Of a stretch of 64,000 nt of DNA, positions 63,001 to 64,000 are shown piece after piece. This DNA comes from Pseudomonas sp. PDNC002 (GTDB lineage Bacteria > Pseudomonadota > Gammaproteobacteria > Pseudomonadales > Pseudomonadaceae). The position numbers and the translations under genes are program-made. The notes under the pieces are model-generated. The model was not told the origin of the DNA. It did no database searches and worked only from the letters and a program-made list of their open reading frames with translations. Location of the stretch: the NCBI RefSeq assembly GCF_016919445.1, contig NZ_CP070356.1, positions 6,079,502 through 6,143,501 on the forward strand, written 5' to 3'. The stretch's first letter is position 1. Each line of letters begins with the position of its first letter.

Positions 63001-63888
63001 ATGGAATTCAAGCAGCTGCGCACCTTCGCCGAAGTCGTGCGCCACGGTAGTTTCACCCAGGCGGCGGTACACCTGAACGCCAGCCAGTCGGCGGTGAGCA
63101 AGCAGGTTGCCCAGCTGGAACAGAGCCTGCGCGTGCAACTGCTGGAGCGCAGCGGCCCGCACATCCGCCTGACCGCCGCCGGTGAAGTGGTGTTGCGTCG
63201 CGCCGAGGACATGCTGCGCCTGCGCCGCGAACTGCATACCGAACTGGACGACCTCACCCACCTGCACCGCGGCGAGCTGCGCCTGGGCCTGCCGCTGCTG
63301 GGCGCCGACGCGTTGTTCGCCGGGCGCTTCGCCGAGTATCGGCGGCGCTACCCGAACATCGACGTGCACCTGATCGAGGGTGGCAGCAAGACCATGGAAG
63401 AAATGGTCTACAGCGGCGAACTGGAGCTGGGCGGCGGTCTCACCCCGGACGACCCCGGCTTCGACTGGCAGCCCTTCTGCAACGAGCCGCTGGATGTGCT
63501 GTTGCCCGCCGATCATCCGCTGGCAGCGCGGGAAAGCCTGGAACTGGTGGAGCTGTCCGAGACGCCCTTCCTGCTCTACCAGCAGAGCTTCACCCTCAAT
63601 GACCGCCTGCTGCGTGCCTGCCGCGAGGCCGGCTTCGAGCCGAAGGAAGGCGGCCGCAGCGGCCAGGCAGACTTCCTCGGCGCGCTGGTCGCCGCCGGCC
63701 AGGGCGCAGTGCTGCTGCCCCGCGTGGTGGCGAAGGACCTGGAGCGGCCGGGACTGGTGCGGGTGCTGTTAAGCCAGCCGGATCTGCGCTGGGATATCAG
63801 CTTCATCTGGCGGCGCGATGCCTATCTGTCGAATGCAGCGAAGGCGTGGTTGGCACTGATGATCGAGATGCCGTTGCATCCGCAGTGA
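63001..63888 (+). CDS. LysR-type regulator divergent from lrgAB
   Basis: A 295-residue LTTR. The HTH at about 1-60 (FKQLRTFAEVVRHGSFTQAA, then SQSAVSKQVAQLE) and the effector domain at about 90-290 are typical. ATG 63001 follows GGAG. CidR-type regulators of cidAB/lrgAB respond to overflow metabolites such as acetate; applying that here is inference from the arrangement. Confidence 0.9.
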   Translation: MEFKQLRTFAEVVRHGSFTQAAVHLNASQSAVSKQVAQLEQSLRVQLLERSGPHIRLTAAGEVVLRRAEDMLRLRRELHTELDDLTHLHRGELRLGLPLLGADALFAGRFAEYRRRYPNIDVHLIEGGSKTMEEMVYSGELELGGGLTPDDPGFDWQPFCNEPLDVLLPADHPLAARESLELVELSETPFLLYQQSFTLNDRLLRACREAGFEPKEGGRSGQADFLGALVAAGQGAVLLPRVVAKDLERPGLVRVLLSQPDLRWDISFIWRRDAYLSNAAKAWLALMIEMPLHPQ

Positions 63889-63895
63889 AGCGGGT

Positions 63896-64000
63896 TCAGA
63901 GCAGCTCGGGGAAGTCCGCGGCCAGCGCCGGCCACTCCCGCTGCGCCTGCTCATCGTCCGCCAGCAACTGGAACCCAGCGAACTCGAAAGCCGGCGACAC
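63896..64000 (-). CDS. C-terminal end of an unidentified protein (3' partial fragment at window edge)
   Basis: The last 34 residues of a minus-strand gene, reading VSPAFEFAGFQLLADDEQAQ and onward to PELL, then stop. Its start lies beyond the window. Too short to assign a family. It converges with the LysR gene at 63888 (7-base gap), which supports it being a real gene end. Confidence 0.55.
   Translation of the reverse strand: MSPAFEFAGFQLLADDEQAQREWPALAADFPELL

Overview
The window is high-GC Gammaproteobacterial DNA that reads as a Pseudomonas chromosome. The evidence is an almost complete Pseudomonas-type alginate operon in the canonical gene order, a TpbA-type phosphatase, a PsiE-family protein, a DUF3509-like protein and several families of Pseudomonas REP/REPIN-like repeats. 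Placement near the P. aeruginosa / citronellolis / nitroreducens side of the genus is inference. No tRNA, rRNA, CRISPR array, prophage or intact insertion sequence was seen.

Positions 1-15800 hold the alginate operon on the + strand: alg8 (5' end outside the window), alg44, algK, algE, algG, algX, algL, algI, algJ, algF, algA, then a strong rho-independent terminator. algD would lie just upstream. Alg8/Alg44 polymerise mannuronate under c-di-GMP control. AlgK/E/G/X/L form the periplasmic and outer-membrane export, epimerisation and clearance machinery. AlgI/J/F with AlgX acetylate the polymer, and AlgA supplies GDP-mannose. The most unusual feature is that two different palindromic repeat elements are inserted in frame in the signal-peptide-coding 5' ends of algE and algG, and related elements fill the algL-algI and algF-algA gaps.

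Positions 16000-21600 hold an SDR, small membrane proteins, a TpbA-like periplasmic tyrosine phosphatase, a HAD-IIA protein and a SulP transporter. Positions 21600-27700 hold a tripartite FUSC-type efflux operon (OM lipoprotein, FUSC pump, DUF1656, HlyD) with a divergent LysR regulator. Positions 27900-40400 hold a GhrB-like reductase, a DMT exporter with divergent AraC, a PepSY/DUF3649/DUF3325 operon behind a Fur-like site, a MocR regulator divergent from a second DMT exporter, a SNF2 helicase, a hydroxybutyrate-dehydrogenase-like SDR and a small lipoprotein.

Positions 40400-46500 hold an HlyD plus two ABC-2 permeases with no ATPase gene beside them, psiE, a DUF3509-like gene, an SOS-controlled yebG and a leucine-dehydrogenase-type gene. 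Positions 46500-56400 hold a SirB1-like protein, a MalT-like LuxR regulator, a DUF1302/DUF1329 envelope pair, a SnoaL-AraC fusion regulator, an FAD amine oxidoreductase and a cupin. Positions 56400-64000 hold a 73-bp tandem REP array, a crotonase, an acyl-CoA-type SDR, a coupled hydrolase/class II aldolase pair, a WbqC-like protein, lrgBA with a divergent LysR gene, and the 3' end of one more gene at the right edge.
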